Assembly: GCA_964019155.1 (NCBI GenBank)
Contig: OZ025243.1
Coordinates: 25,695,444-25,759,443 of the forward strand
From: Osedax fenrisi
Taxonomy: Eukaryota > Annelida > Polychaeta > Sabellida > Siboglinidae
DNA length: 64,000 nucleotides
Direction: 5' to 3'
Shown: positions 8,985-19,119 of the stretch, piece by piece
How positions within the stretch are numbered: position 1 is the stretch's first letter
How the letters are laid out: the number at the start of each line of letters is the position of its first letter
The notes under the pieces: model-generated
The model's input: the letters and a program-made list of their open reading frames with translations, nothing else
Told to the model about the DNA's origin: nothing
Database searches by the model: none
Program-made: the position numbers and the translations under genes

Positions 8985-10892
8985 ACCAGGTCGAGCTTGC
9001 TCGGCTTATTCATAACATCTTTTTATCCAATTCATCTCGGTTTTCATTCGCTTCTGGAATCTCGTTTGGTATTCATAGGGTATCATCAACCAGTTGATAT
9101 ATGTATGTTTTTCGTGGTCTACCTTTACCACGCGTTCCATGACTGGTATGCCAGAGTATAATATCTGCTACCATTTCATCTTTAGCGCGCCAACAGTGGC
9201 CGCTAACCGTAGTCTTTGGCGTCGTATTGTTGTACTTAACCTCGGAGTATTTCAATACAGATCCTTTATTGTCGGATGATCTCTCAAAGACTTCTTCAAG
9301 GCTACTCTCAACATTCTGGTATAATTTCCATCTAAGCTTTTTTCTAAAGATGTTGTCAGTGTCCAAATTGTTGCTCCGTATACTAATACCGACTCTACGG
9401 TAGCTCTGAAAAAATTCCTTTTTAGATTATTAGCTAAGTTAGATTTCCATATTTTGTTCATTGTATTTAATGCTGCCCAGCTTTTTCGAGTCTGATTTTG
9501 ACATATTTTTCGGTAGAAGAGACGTAGCTGCCTAGATATTTGAAATCATTAATTCTTTTGATTTGTATTCTTGTTGAACTTTTTAAGTTTTCAGTATTAG
9601 CTTGATTTATATTCATATATTCAGTCTTTTCCATATTAACTTGTATGCCTATTTCTTTAGATACTTCTTCTATTTTGTGAAAGAGTGATGTGGCATCTTT
9701 TATATTGTATGTTGATACTGCTATATCATCTGAATAGTCTACATCTATGATCTTTATAGCGTTGTAACGTTTGGTCTTTTTCTTTATAAGTGTAAAACCT
9801 AGATCATATGTCTGGTCCAGTGTTTTTCTAATAATATAATTAAGACAGATAATAAAAAAGAAAGGTGCTAGTATGTCACCTCGTAGTACACCTGCAGTAA
9901 TTTCGAAAAATGTTGTATCGCCATCTGGTGATCGTACCTTTGATCGAGTGTTAATGTATGCTATCATAACGGCATTTACTGTTACTTTGGGTATACCGTA
10001 ATATTTGAGAATGTCCTTCATATTTACTCTATGTATGCTATCTAGAGCCTTTGAGTAATCGATAAATAGAATTATAGCAGGAAGTCTTTTTGCATGCGTT
10101 TCTTCGATTATTCTCCTTATTGTAAGTATTTGTCCAGTGGTTGATCTGTTCGTTCTGAATCCGTTTTAATTTTTACGAAGCAAGGGATTGATAAGAGGTC
10201 TAATTCTGTTTAAGATCATAAAGTTATACATTTTGGCTGTAATACATGTCAAAGTGATGCCGCGATAATTCTTTGTTAGAATTAGGTCTCCTTTCTTTAT
10301 AAATGGTATGATACAACTGTCATTCCAGATATCGATGTTATCTTGTGTGTATACTTTGTTGCAGAAAACAAGTATTTCTTTAAACCATTTTATATTCCAT
10401 ACTTCTATTGGTATCTCGTAAAGTTCACATGATTTTCCATTTGTTTTACTATGGATTTTCTTAGTTCATTCATTGTAAATATGCCAGTTTCTACATATAT
10501 AGTATTATTTATTATGGTTGTAATCTCAAGGCCCGGAATATTTGGTTGAACACCTAGTAGATCATGAAAATGTTTATTCCATAGATTGATTCTTTCTTTG
10601 TCACTTTCTGCTGGTATTTTGGTTTTTTCACTATTTTTTCGTCCACTTATTTCGTTTACTGTTTATAAACATAGCATAACATGGTTTATAAACATAGCAT
10701 GGTATACCATGCTAACGATGATTTCTTATTTACCACTGCTGTAGATATCTCGTCTATATTTTTGGAAGGTAGTTTTCCTGTACCATGTCGTACGTTTCGT
10801 ATAGGATTTGCTTTGCCTGTTCGTATTTAGATAACCATATATTAGGTTTTCTGAGTTTCGCAACATTGACGGACATTTTCAGCTGAATCATC
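8985..10892 (-). pseudogene. RTE-like LINE fragment 1, reverse transcriptase and C-terminal part
   Basis: Read on the minus strand this is a broken reverse transcriptase of the RTE-like non-LTR type. In order: KYEQAKQILYETY near 10,800; NYRGITLTCITAKMYNFMIL near 10,220-10,280; NGFRTNRSTTGQI; a palm segment IILFIDYSKALDSIHR; GIPKVTVNAVM; AGVLRGDILAPF; and YSDDIAVST near 9,730, where a Ser replaces the usual second residue of YADD. It continues with KYLGSYVSS, then the tail IWKSNL...FFRATVESVLVYG and GHCWRAKDE...GRPRKTYIYQLVDDT. Stops and frameshifts split it into three or more frames. The 3' end shows the CTGGTAAGGTA tail. Dead copy; family name is from motif recognition. Confidence 0.85.
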
Positions 10893-10904
10893 ACTCTTAG
10901 CGAA

Positions 10905-11110
10905 CACTGTGTACACTGTATACTGCTATGTATATGTACTATGTATATGTACTCTGTACACTGTACTCTGTACACTGTACTCTGTACACTGTACTCTGTA
11001 CACTGTACTCTGTACACTGTACTCTGTACACTGTACTCTGTACACTGTACTCTGTACACTGTACTCTGTACACTGTACTCTGTACTATGCACACTGTACG
11101 ATATACACTA
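10905..11110. repeat. 14-bp minisatellite, unit TACACTGTACTCTG
   Basis: About a dozen near-perfect 14-bp units. Three overlapping open frames on the plus strand and one on the minus strand come purely from this repeat. A related array with unit TACACTGTACATTG (reverse-strand reading) lies at 39,958-40,100. It sits at the junction between two LINE fragments of opposite orientation. Confidence 0.9.
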
Positions 11111-11111
11111 T

Positions 11112-11895
11112 ATACAGTGTACAGTGTTATGAAGATTATGCAGATGATCTAGCACTCTTTGCGGATTCATGTAGTGATGCGGAAAACATGTCTTGGAAGA
11201 GAAAGCAAATTCAGTAGGATTAAGGGTCAATATTAGAAAAACTCCGAATTTTAATATCAACACTGACCATAAAGTAAGATATGTAAATGGAACACAACTG
11301 AAGTCTGTAGATAACTATACATATCTTGGAAGTGAGATATCATCAATGGATAAGGAAATAAAGATCGGAACAGCCAAATCTTGGAGCGCTCCTGACAAAT
11401 TAAGTTCAATATGGAAATCAAATCTTACGGTAACACTTAAAAGAAATTTCTTCAGATCAGTAGTAGAATCGGTGTTACTTTACGGATCTGAAGCGTGGAC
11501 ACTTACTAAAAAATTGGAAAGAAAACTTGACGAAACATATACAAGAATGTTGAGAGTAGTATTTAATATATCATGGAAACTACACTTAACAAATAAGAAA
11601 CTATATGGAAATATTCCTACTCTCTCCAAGACTATCCGGGAAAGAAGAACACGATTTGCTGGTCACTGCTACAGAAGCGAACATTAGATTATAAGTGGTG
11701 TACTAATGTGGATGCCTGCTCACGGATTTACAAAGCGTGGACGACCGAAACGAAACTATATAAAGCAACTAACTGATGACACAAGCCTAACAGTAGAAGA
11801 AGCGGAGACAGCGATGAAAGATAGAAACATCTGGAAAAAGATTGTAGAATATGCTCCGGAAACTATCCCGAGCTGGTAAGGTAAGGTAAGGTGAT
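11112..11895 (+). pseudogene. RTE-like LINE fragment 2, 5'-truncated
   Basis: Begins at the catalytic box YADDLALFADS (about 11,136) and runs, with frameshifts, through KANSVGLRVNIRKT, YTYLGSEIS, IWKSNLTVTLKRNFFRSVVE, YGSEAWTLTKKLE, YTRMLRVV, RERRTRFAGHC, RGRPKRNYIKQLTDDT and ends IPSW followed by TAA. The stop overlaps the 3' tail (GGTAA)n at 11,875-11,892. Same family as the 8985-10892 fragment but opposite orientation. It lacks everything upstream of the YADD box, where the 14-bp satellite abuts it. Confidence 0.85.
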
Positions 11896-11947
11896 CATTC
11901 AGCTGAAAATGTCCGTCAATGTTGCGAAACTGAGAAAACCTAATATA
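11893..11947. repeat. 55-bp inverted copy of 10,838-10,892
   Basis: Contains AGCTGAAAATGTCCGTCAAT and is the reverse complement of 10,838-10,892 with about two mismatches. The pair brackets the satellite and LINE fragment 2. On the minus strand the left member belongs to the LINE body, so the right member is a stray piece of the same element joined to the 3' tail. Confidence 0.8.
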
Positions 11948-12730
11948 ATTATTGTAATAAGTCCACATTTTTATCAACATTATTATTAAACCGTGCGTTA
12001 ATAATAATACGAAAATTAATATAGACATTTTACAATTACTAAAAAGTTACCTTTAATAATTTTATTTTATTTAACACTGATAATTTTATTATTATGAAAT
12101 TTTAATAAAATATAAAATAAATATGATAATTTTGGAAAATAAAAAAATAAAATTGGTTAATTTTTGTTCTATAAATTCAATGAAATTAACAATTTTCTAG
12201 GATTAACAAAACAATTTTTACAATTTATGTTTATATCTAAAATATATTAAATAAAAATATGTAATTTATAAAAATATAATATGTATACAATAAGGTATAA
12301 AAAAAACAAATCCATATTTATTTTTCACATTTCATGATATTATTTAGAAAACAGATATCATATCTTTAAAAATTAGAGATATGGATACAACATAAAAAAG
12401 AATGACGGTGTTGAAACTGTTTTCGTATATTTTCGTATATTTTCATATAAATTATTTTAATATAATAATTATTGTTTATAATCATATAATAAATTTAAAT
12501 AAAATAACAATAATGTTTCACTATATTTTTCCTTTTAAGAACCTTCAGTTTATAATCATATACGATATAAATCGTTTATATTATTGTCATCCAGTACATA
12601 TGTAATATTACTAGCCATAATCTATGCTCGATATAATTAATACGGTATTATATTTCACTCGTAGCATATATATTAGATGTACTAAAGCTTATAAAATTCG
12701 CTTTACCTCATGCGCCTAAGTCAATAATTA
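11948..12730. other. AT-rich spacer, nothing recognised
   Basis: No coding potential beyond low-complexity frames and no match to other parts of the window that I can see. Confidence 0.45.
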
Positions 12731-12919
12731 TACGTATCTAGTATTACATCATAATGGAGTGACATTTATGTATCTCGGCGGTTATTACGCAATACATTAT
12801 GTAATATAGTATACAATAGACATTATTAGCTTCATTTTATCGGATGTTACCTTAGGTAAAAGTTATGTAATCAGAATGGAAAAAGATATAATAGAGGACT
12901 TATATTAACTAAAGATAAA

Positions 12920-12942
12920 GATATATATATATATATATATAC

Positions 12943-13004
<62 letters not shown>

Positions 13005-13006
13005 GT
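12920..13006. repeat. Long (TA)n microsatellite
   Basis: Compound (TA)n/(ATAT) tract of about 85 bp with few interruptions, upstream of the CpG-rich block. Confidence 0.9.
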
Positions 13007-13089
13007 GTACATGTGTACATGTCTACATAGTTATAATAGTCTTATATATAAACGACACATTATACTTTATTTATATACATACACGCATA

Positions 13090-13610
13090 ATAATAAAACA
13101 TGTCAGAAGCGAGACGAGTTTAACAGGCCGTGTTATAAACACCGCGTCGCTGTTCCCGCTCTATAGCGGGTAATAAACCTAATCACCCGCTTAATAACCC
13201 CTCTCCCCCTCTATCGGGGGAACTACCCCCGCCCTCGTTTAGACGCTGTCTTATGACGTAATGTATCGATACCTCTACAAGCGATACTGGTATAGGCGCG
13301 CGTGTACGCGCGTATGTTTATGCGCACGTGTGTGTGTCTTTAAGTACAGCTATAGGAGGGGAGGAGGCTCGATTAAAACTGTCAGATTAGCGACCGCTTT
13401 AACGAGATTTTCTACGAGATTTCGTCGCGTCGAAGCGTCTCGGAGACTGCGGTGGGAGGGCCCGGGGGGCGTGGCGTAATTACGTCATCTATCACGTGAT
13501 AACTAGTATAGGGAAGACGCGGCGAAGAGACACTACAAATTAAGCAATGGAGACGTCGCACTATCCGATGTCAGCAGCTTAATTCGCAGCTAATTATCAC
13601 CTGCCAAAAC
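13090..13610. promoter_or_regulatory. CpG-rich block (copy B), candidate promoter or enhancer
   Basis: A GC- and CpG-dense island in AT-rich surroundings, with many CGCG and GACG steps and G-runs (GGTGGGAGGGCCCGGGGGGC), followed by ATCACGTGAT and GGGAAGACGCGGCG. Copy C has the equivalent at 45,050-45,620. The G-run segment, the AACTGTCAGATTA segment and the GATAACTAGTATAGGGAAGA segment are almost unchanged. The frame open at 13,261-13,479 is broken by indels in C, so it is not protein-coding. It lies 3-4 kb beyond the protocadherin 3' ends. I cannot tell which transcript, if any, it serves. Confidence 0.45.
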
Positions 13611-14160
13611 CGCAGCGTCCGGCAATACTTCGGCCAGTAATACATGGGGAGGTCGGTGACCGAATTAGTATACATGTTGTTCACATGTATTCTCTTAAAA
13701 CTATTATAAACTACTATACACTTAAGTGTATCTTTTACGCGTGTGTTAACGCGATAATATACCACATCGAAGACATCATCATCGAAGACATTATTCTAGT
13801 AGTTACGGTGATGTCATCGTGTCACTATTACGTCACTATTACGTCACTATGGACATGAGTTACGCAACAATGTAATTAGTGCCGCTTCCCGGCCGCGAAT
13901 TAGTGAATAATAGATGCGCGGTAGTCTCGAGTGATCTCGAGTGATCCCGTGAGATATCGCAGAGAATCTAGAAGTCAATGTAATGGGGAAAACAACGATA
14001 ACCACCGATGACGAGGAGATTATAATAATTAACGTCTAGTAACTGTTATGTAATGTAGGGGAGATGAGGTAATAACGTCGATAATAAGTAATTATTACTT
14101 GTGCTAGAAGTACGTAATAATGGTAATTGACAAATGTCTGTGGCATATAGATTATCTATA
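13611..14160. other. Continuation of the B/C duplicated non-coding block
   Basis: Matches 45,620-46,050 in patches (CGTCCGGCAATACTTCG, GCGGTAGTCTCGAGT, AAGTACGTAATAATGGTAAT). No coding frame. Confidence 0.5.
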
Positions 14161-14336
14161 TATATAATTAAATTTATTAAAATGTATACGTATATATATA
14201 CATATATACATATATATTTATTTATGTATTTATTAGTATACTAATACATCCCATGCAGTATGTACAAAGGCTAGAAGTGTCATAAAATAATTCGTGTAAA
14301 TAAATAAATAATAAAGATAACGATATTAACAACATT

Positions 14337-14367
<31 letters not shown>

Positions 14368-15046
14368 GTGTGTGTGTTTGTGTGTATGTGTGTGTGTCTG
14401 GGTATGTATATATGTACGTGCTATGATTGTGTATGTGATTGTATAACATACATTATATTAACTAGACTATAATAATTGTTCATACTACAAAATCTGGAGT
14501 ACCATAAAGATCGGTTTATGTCTCATTTTATTTTGATTACACATATATATATATATATATGATATTTCAATTATTCTCTTCAAACATACATATTGATTTA
14601 TTTGCAGATGATATATTTTCCTAATAGTATGTGAGATTAAAAGATATATTTTACAATATAATTTAAAATTATTTTATGAAAAAGAATTAACATCACCATA
14701 AATATCGCCATAAAAGAAAACATATAACTATCGCCTGTTAACAAATGTTACGTAACGAATTCAAACAATGAAAAGTATCACGTTACTGTTACTTTTATCT
14801 TCCGTGAACTTTTATATCGATTACATTGCACATCTTTTGATGTTATTTATTAAATCCAATTAAAAATACAATCATATATACATTATATTAATTTAATTAT
14901 TAATACAAAATGCATTCGTTAGTATAATATTAACTAATAGTTATATTGTATATTTTATATATTACCTATTATTGATAATCAGCAAATAAACATAACAACT
15001 AATATTATTATTGATAAAATAATAAAAAAAATATAGTTTAAACTAA
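14161..15046. other. AT-rich DNA with (TA)n and (GT)n runs
   Basis: Matches copy C weakly near 14,680-14,860 (compare 47,100-47,260). No gene recognised. Confidence 0.45.
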
Positions 15047-15874
15047 AGCTGCGTTCACATATAACGATTTTGCTTGCAAAATCGTCGAGACAGAATTTTG
15101 CATACTATTTTGCAGAAAAATACTCAGCAAAATCGCAGCGATTTCGCCGGAGTGTTCACACCTAGCAAACATTTTCGTCCTAAGATTTTCGTCTACGATT
15201 TTGTCGAACTTTGAACTTTGAACGTTACACTTGCGATAATACAATTATTTATTATTTCAATTATAAATTTATTTTATTATTATAAAATTTGATTTACATA
15301 CTTTGTTACGTTTACACTTAAAGATAATAGTCGTATAAATATAACATGAATTTATATAAATTTTCTTTAAATTATAATGCATTTCATAAGTATAAGTATT
15401 ACTCAAATTATAATAATAATAAAATTAATAATAGAAAAATTATAACAAAATATTTAGTAAGTGAATATTTTAATATAAAAAGAAATAAAAGACATCCAGT
15501 GCTATTTCCTGCAACAGCTTGTTATTAATTATTTTATTACAGTAGTCCCGATTCGCGGGATCCCATAAACATATGTGACTATCGTAAAACAAGATTATAT
15601 TTGATACTTTATTAATTTCTTCCGAAATTTTCAATAATGCTTATTTATTGTTTAATAATAATTATAGAAAAGTCTTTGCGTTTGGACAACATTTTGCACA
15701 TATAGCAAACATGTTTGCTATTCATTTTGCTGCGATTTTGCAGTGATTTTTATCGTGAATGTTTTTTGCTGCAAATTTTGCCGTGGTGTTCACACCTGGC
15801 GATTTTGTTCGTCGTGATTTTTGCTGCAAAGTTGCTGCGACTTTGCAGCAAAGTCGCTATATGTGAACGCTGCT
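15047..15874. mobile_element. Harbinger-like non-autonomous DNA transposon (828 bp)
   Basis: The ends are inverted: AGCTGCGTTCACATATAACG at the left, and the complement of the right end reads AGCAGCGTTCACATATAGCG. The flanks are TAA on both sides (15044-15046 and 15875-15877), a 3-bp target-site duplication of the type PIF/Harbinger elements make. Sub-terminal regions are packed with TTTTGCTGCGATTTTGC-type repeats and GTGTTCACACC. The middle is AT-rich with only a 60-codon low-complexity frame, so no transposase is encoded. The equivalent place in copy C (about 47,260-47,560) lacks it, so it inserted after the B/C duplication. Confidence 0.75.
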
Positions 15875-15877
15875 TAA

Positions 15878-16790
15878 TAATATAACATTTACATATATTC
15901 TCTTTTAGAAAATTATTTTAATAATAAAATAATTGTATCAATTTTTAAATAAAAAATAGTTACAAATTTATCCATGAATAATATTTATTAATTACATAAT
16001 ATTTATTATATACAAATTAAATTATAATACTAATAAAAAATCAGATAAAGAAATTGCTATATAATAAATAACAATATATAATTATAATACGATCATTAAT
16101 ACAATTTGAAATAAATAAATAAAACTTGGATGAATAGTGACATTAATGTATGTATTAAAATGGAAATATATGTGTATTATATTTTACTGAGTTTACTATT
16201 GATGTTTAAATATTTGAAATTAACACTTAGTTTTCATTAAATAAATAATATTTAAAAATAATTTTTTACATTTTAAAAGTTTATAGTTAAACACGAATTT
16301 ACATTTTAAATATAAGCTGTATATTGTATGTGATCAAAATATAATTAATCGATTTCACGTTTGTATTATATCTTTTCTTTGAATATAGTATGTATTTAGT
16401 AAGTTATATAATAAAATGTATATTTATTTGTGAAATAAATATGTATTATAAAATAAAAGTATTCGACATTTTAAATAAAATGTACATTTAAATTATTTAA
16501 TCATTTTTTATTATTCTCTTAGTTAATGAATAAACTTGATACATATAATAAAACACATATTAACAATTAATAATAATATAAAGATATAAATATAACACTC
16601 AAGTGGTCAAGTGTAATAAATAGTTTAATTACTATGTAAATAAAAAATATTAATGCAAAAATATATATAAGCTATAGTACAATTTGATTATCAATACATT
16701 TTAAAACACAACATAATATTATACATACTATTATATATTATAGAATTATATAAAATAAGAATATACTATATTATATATAAATAATAAATT
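15878..16790. other. AT-rich DNA downstream of copy B
   Basis: Very AT-rich and partly alignable with 47,560-47,950. No gene recognised. Confidence 0.45.
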
Positions 16791-16799
16791 CTCTTAACA

Positions 16800-16988
16800 A
16801 TTCATCGATGACAATAATAGAAAAGTACTGACAGTTGAACAGTTTAATGTTCAGTATCCATAGTTACAAGGGTATAAATGTAGTTAATAATATGTAATAC
16901 TGAGAGGAGCTGATACTGTATTCGATGCATAGTGAATCGGTTTGAAATAAATAATATTTATGTATTTTGAGAATTGTGAAGAATATTA
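16800..16988 (-). other. Copy B 3' UTR-like conserved region
   Basis: Conserved with the sequence after the stop in A and C, for example the complement of TCAGTATCCATAGTTACAAG. Retained next to an intact last exon. Confidence 0.5.
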
Positions 16989-17086
16989 TCAGACGATACT
17001 GGAATTTATGTATAAATCCGCGGGTTTCCTATAAAGTTCTTCCCTTATTATAACACGATTCTTCGGTCTGGATCGTTGTTTATCGG
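16989..17086 (-). CDS. Copy B: intact last coding exon with PDZ-ligand C-terminus
   Basis: Acceptor CATCACTAG, two bases completing a split Ala codon, 31 codons and TGA. It encodes DKQRSRPKNRVIIREEL then YRKPADLYINSSIV. The residues that differ from A and C are in the N-terminal half; the last 14 residues are identical in all three copies. The frame, acceptor, stop and length are all kept although copy B lacks a transmembrane exon. It could be a decaying remnant, or an alternative 3' end reached by transcripts from copy C upstream on the same strand. Confidence 0.65.
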
Positions 17087-17252
17087 CTAGTGATGTTAGT
17101 ACAATATGTTTAGAATATTTTATTAAAAGTATATTAATATTTATATATATATATATATATTCATATTTGTCAATATACTAAACATCATATGATGTATATA
17201 CATATTAAATAGACATTATAATAGTATTTATATGGAAATATATATTAACCAC

Positions 17253-17385
17253 CTCGCAAAGTCCTTGATATGGTAGCTATCACTTCGGAGTTGTCTTCAT
17301 TGTAGTAACGCCCACTATCCGTATTAGAGGTTTCGGTTGAGTGAACACTAATATCGTCTGCCGATCGAAAATGTATTTCGCAAGA
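17253..17385 (-). CDS. Copy B: intact penultimate cytoplasmic exon
   Basis: Acceptor TTACAG before 17385 and donor G|GTGGTT after 17253, giving 133 nt as in A and C. It encodes SCEIHFRSADDISVHSTE and then TSNTDSGRYYNEDNSEVIA. The Gly-Ser of A and C (SGRGSNED) is Tyr-Tyr here, adding two tyrosines. Phase 0 at the start and phase 1 at the end match both the transmembrane exon of copy C and B's own last exon, so it is splice-competent on paper. No stop, frameshift or splice-site loss. Confidence 0.65.
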
Positions 17386-17564
17386 CTGTAATGAACATTA
17401 ATTTAGGGCGTCGTTTTAATTAATTAAATATTTTCATATTATATATATATACATATATCGGTTTATGAAATAACAAATTGTAATAACAAATTAATAATGC
17501 ATTAAATTACGAACGCTTATACATATGGAAATTAATGCCATTAACGTAAAAGTTTTAAAAGAAG
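17386..17564. other. Copy B intron segment
   Basis: Short AT-rich intron; the island 9/CTCF block of A and C is not found here or elsewhere in B. Confidence 0.45.
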
Positions 17565-17705
17565 AGGAGCTAGATTGCCATGTTATCCGCTGGTGGAGCT
17601 ACCATATGCTGAATAGGGGTCACATAGGTCAGCCATAGTATCTGGTGGGGCGGGGCTACTTCGACTGACAACCCATAATTAGCGATAGTATAATCTTTTT
17701 CACTA
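17565..17705. promoter_or_regulatory. Second, diverged copy of island 8
   Basis: Shares GCGGGGCTACTTCGACTGAC, the AACCCAT..TTAGCGATA segment and the GTGAC/ACCTA core with 18,425-18,580, but has lost the CACGTG and part of the ends. It is followed by an (ACT)n run at about 17,701-17,730. Confidence 0.5.
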
Positions 17706-18424
17706 CTACTACTACTACTACTACTACTAGTACATACTAATAGTAATAGTTATGTTAGAAGTGGTGGTACACATATATACTATACAGATATATAAGTACT
17801 TCTACCATAACTATTACTATAGTATCTACCCGCCACTACTACTACTACTTCTCGTCGTGTATGTAATTAAGATACACCTATCTAACTGCTAGATCTCAGC
17901 TTATCTCTTCGCTATAGTAGGACTATATCACTTAGTGGCCACGTGCGAATATCTTAGTAGATATTACCCTATTGCCTAGATATCACTGAAATAAATATAG
18001 TTTTCCTCGATTTTCGTACAACAATTTGTTGAATTTTCTATTAAATTATAAGTTAGCTTTTACTCGTAACAAAGATATGTATATCATATAAAACCATCAC
18101 ATTGCTTTGCTATATATTAGTAATGAACAATTTGTTTTAAGTTAAAAAAAAAAATTCTGTTAAATCATCCGGGAACCCACACCTGTAAACCGTTCGACAA
18201 ACAGTAAAACACATTGTAGAATATTATATTAATCTTTGTGTATAAATAAATACTATTACTACTACTACTTTAATCATATAAATACTAATTTTAAACATAT
18301 TATTTTAAATTTTAAAAGTTTTTAGTTTGATAACAATTTACAATATAAACAACACATTTTTCATATTTTTTATACAAAATAAAATTACACGATTTCGCGT
18401 AAGTGTTATATTTTTAATTATAAA
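17706..18424. other. Copy B intron, microsatellite and AT-rich DNA
   Basis: Trinucleotide ACT runs and AT-rich sequence. No gene seen. Confidence 0.4.
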
Positions 18425-18580
18425 TATAATCGCATTGTTCTCCGTTAGTGACGCCACCATATGCTTGATGAGATAGGGGTTACCTAGGTCCGGCCTATCA
18501 CGTGATGGGGCGGGGCTTATTCGACTGACAACCCACAATTAGCGATATTATCGTATGCTTCACTACCATTACTAGTACTA
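18425..18580. promoter_or_regulatory. Conserved island 8 (copy B)
   Basis: Contains ATCACGTGATGGGGCGGGGC, that is, an E-box palindrome abutting a GC-box, between inverted ends resembling AGTGACGCC and GCTTCACTA. Counterparts are 6585-6695 and 50,575-50,745. An open frame on the minus strand across it is not kept in the other copies. Confidence 0.5.
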
Positions 18581-18769
18581 GTATATATGTTCACTATAGA
18601 TGTATACTACAACTACTACCATTATATAACTAATATTACTGTATAAGCTACCGGGCCAGTACTACTATTACCTCATCGAGTATGTAACTACAATATGACC
18701 ATATATATATATATATAACAGGTATTCCTAGGCTTATCTCATCTCTATATATATCGTAGATAATACTAC

Positions 18770-19080
18770 TATAGTAGTATTATCTACTTGAATAAATTGC
18801 TAGGAATATATTGTTTAGTGCGCATGCGCGAGTCTCATAGTAGTTGTTACGTAATGAAACAATAGCGTCCTTAGTAACAGCGACACGCCCAGCGACACGC
18901 CCACTACAACGGTTGTTAAGGAGGACAAGTTGTTATCTACTGGATAGTGTCGTATCGTCATCTATCATAAGATAGTAGCCGAGCGTGTGATATGTAGCAT
19001 ACGTATATAACGATTTGTTGACGACTGTAGGTAATATATTATAATAGGGTAGACTAGTATTTAACTGCTATTAGTTCAAT
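18770..19080. other. Conserved island 7 (copy B)
   Basis: Matches 6110-6440 (reverse complement) and 50,920-51,190, with near-identical ACACGCCCACTACAACGG and ATCTATCATAAGATAGTAGC segments. Confidence 0.6.
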
Positions 19081-19119
19081 ATTCCACCACTGGGTAATCA
19101 TAACAACAGTATATGATAT

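Noticed and set aside
9073..9366. Independent small gene on the minus strand
   Set aside because: Its C-terminal half (GHCWRAKDE...GRPRKTYIYQLVDDT) is the RTE LINE tail; the N-terminal half is a shifted frame of the same element.
10909..11217. Overlapping Cys/Tyr-rich open frames
   Set aside because: Generated by the 14-bp satellite; the frame is open on both strands only because of the repeat. The last part of one frame (YADD...) is genuine LINE sequence.
13261..13479. Arg-rich 72-codon protein in the CpG block
   Set aside because: The frame is broken by indels in the copy C equivalent near 45.3 kb, although the DNA is conserved.
18338..18538. Minus-strand 66-codon protein
   Set aside because: Lies over island 8; the equivalent in A and C is not open in this frame.
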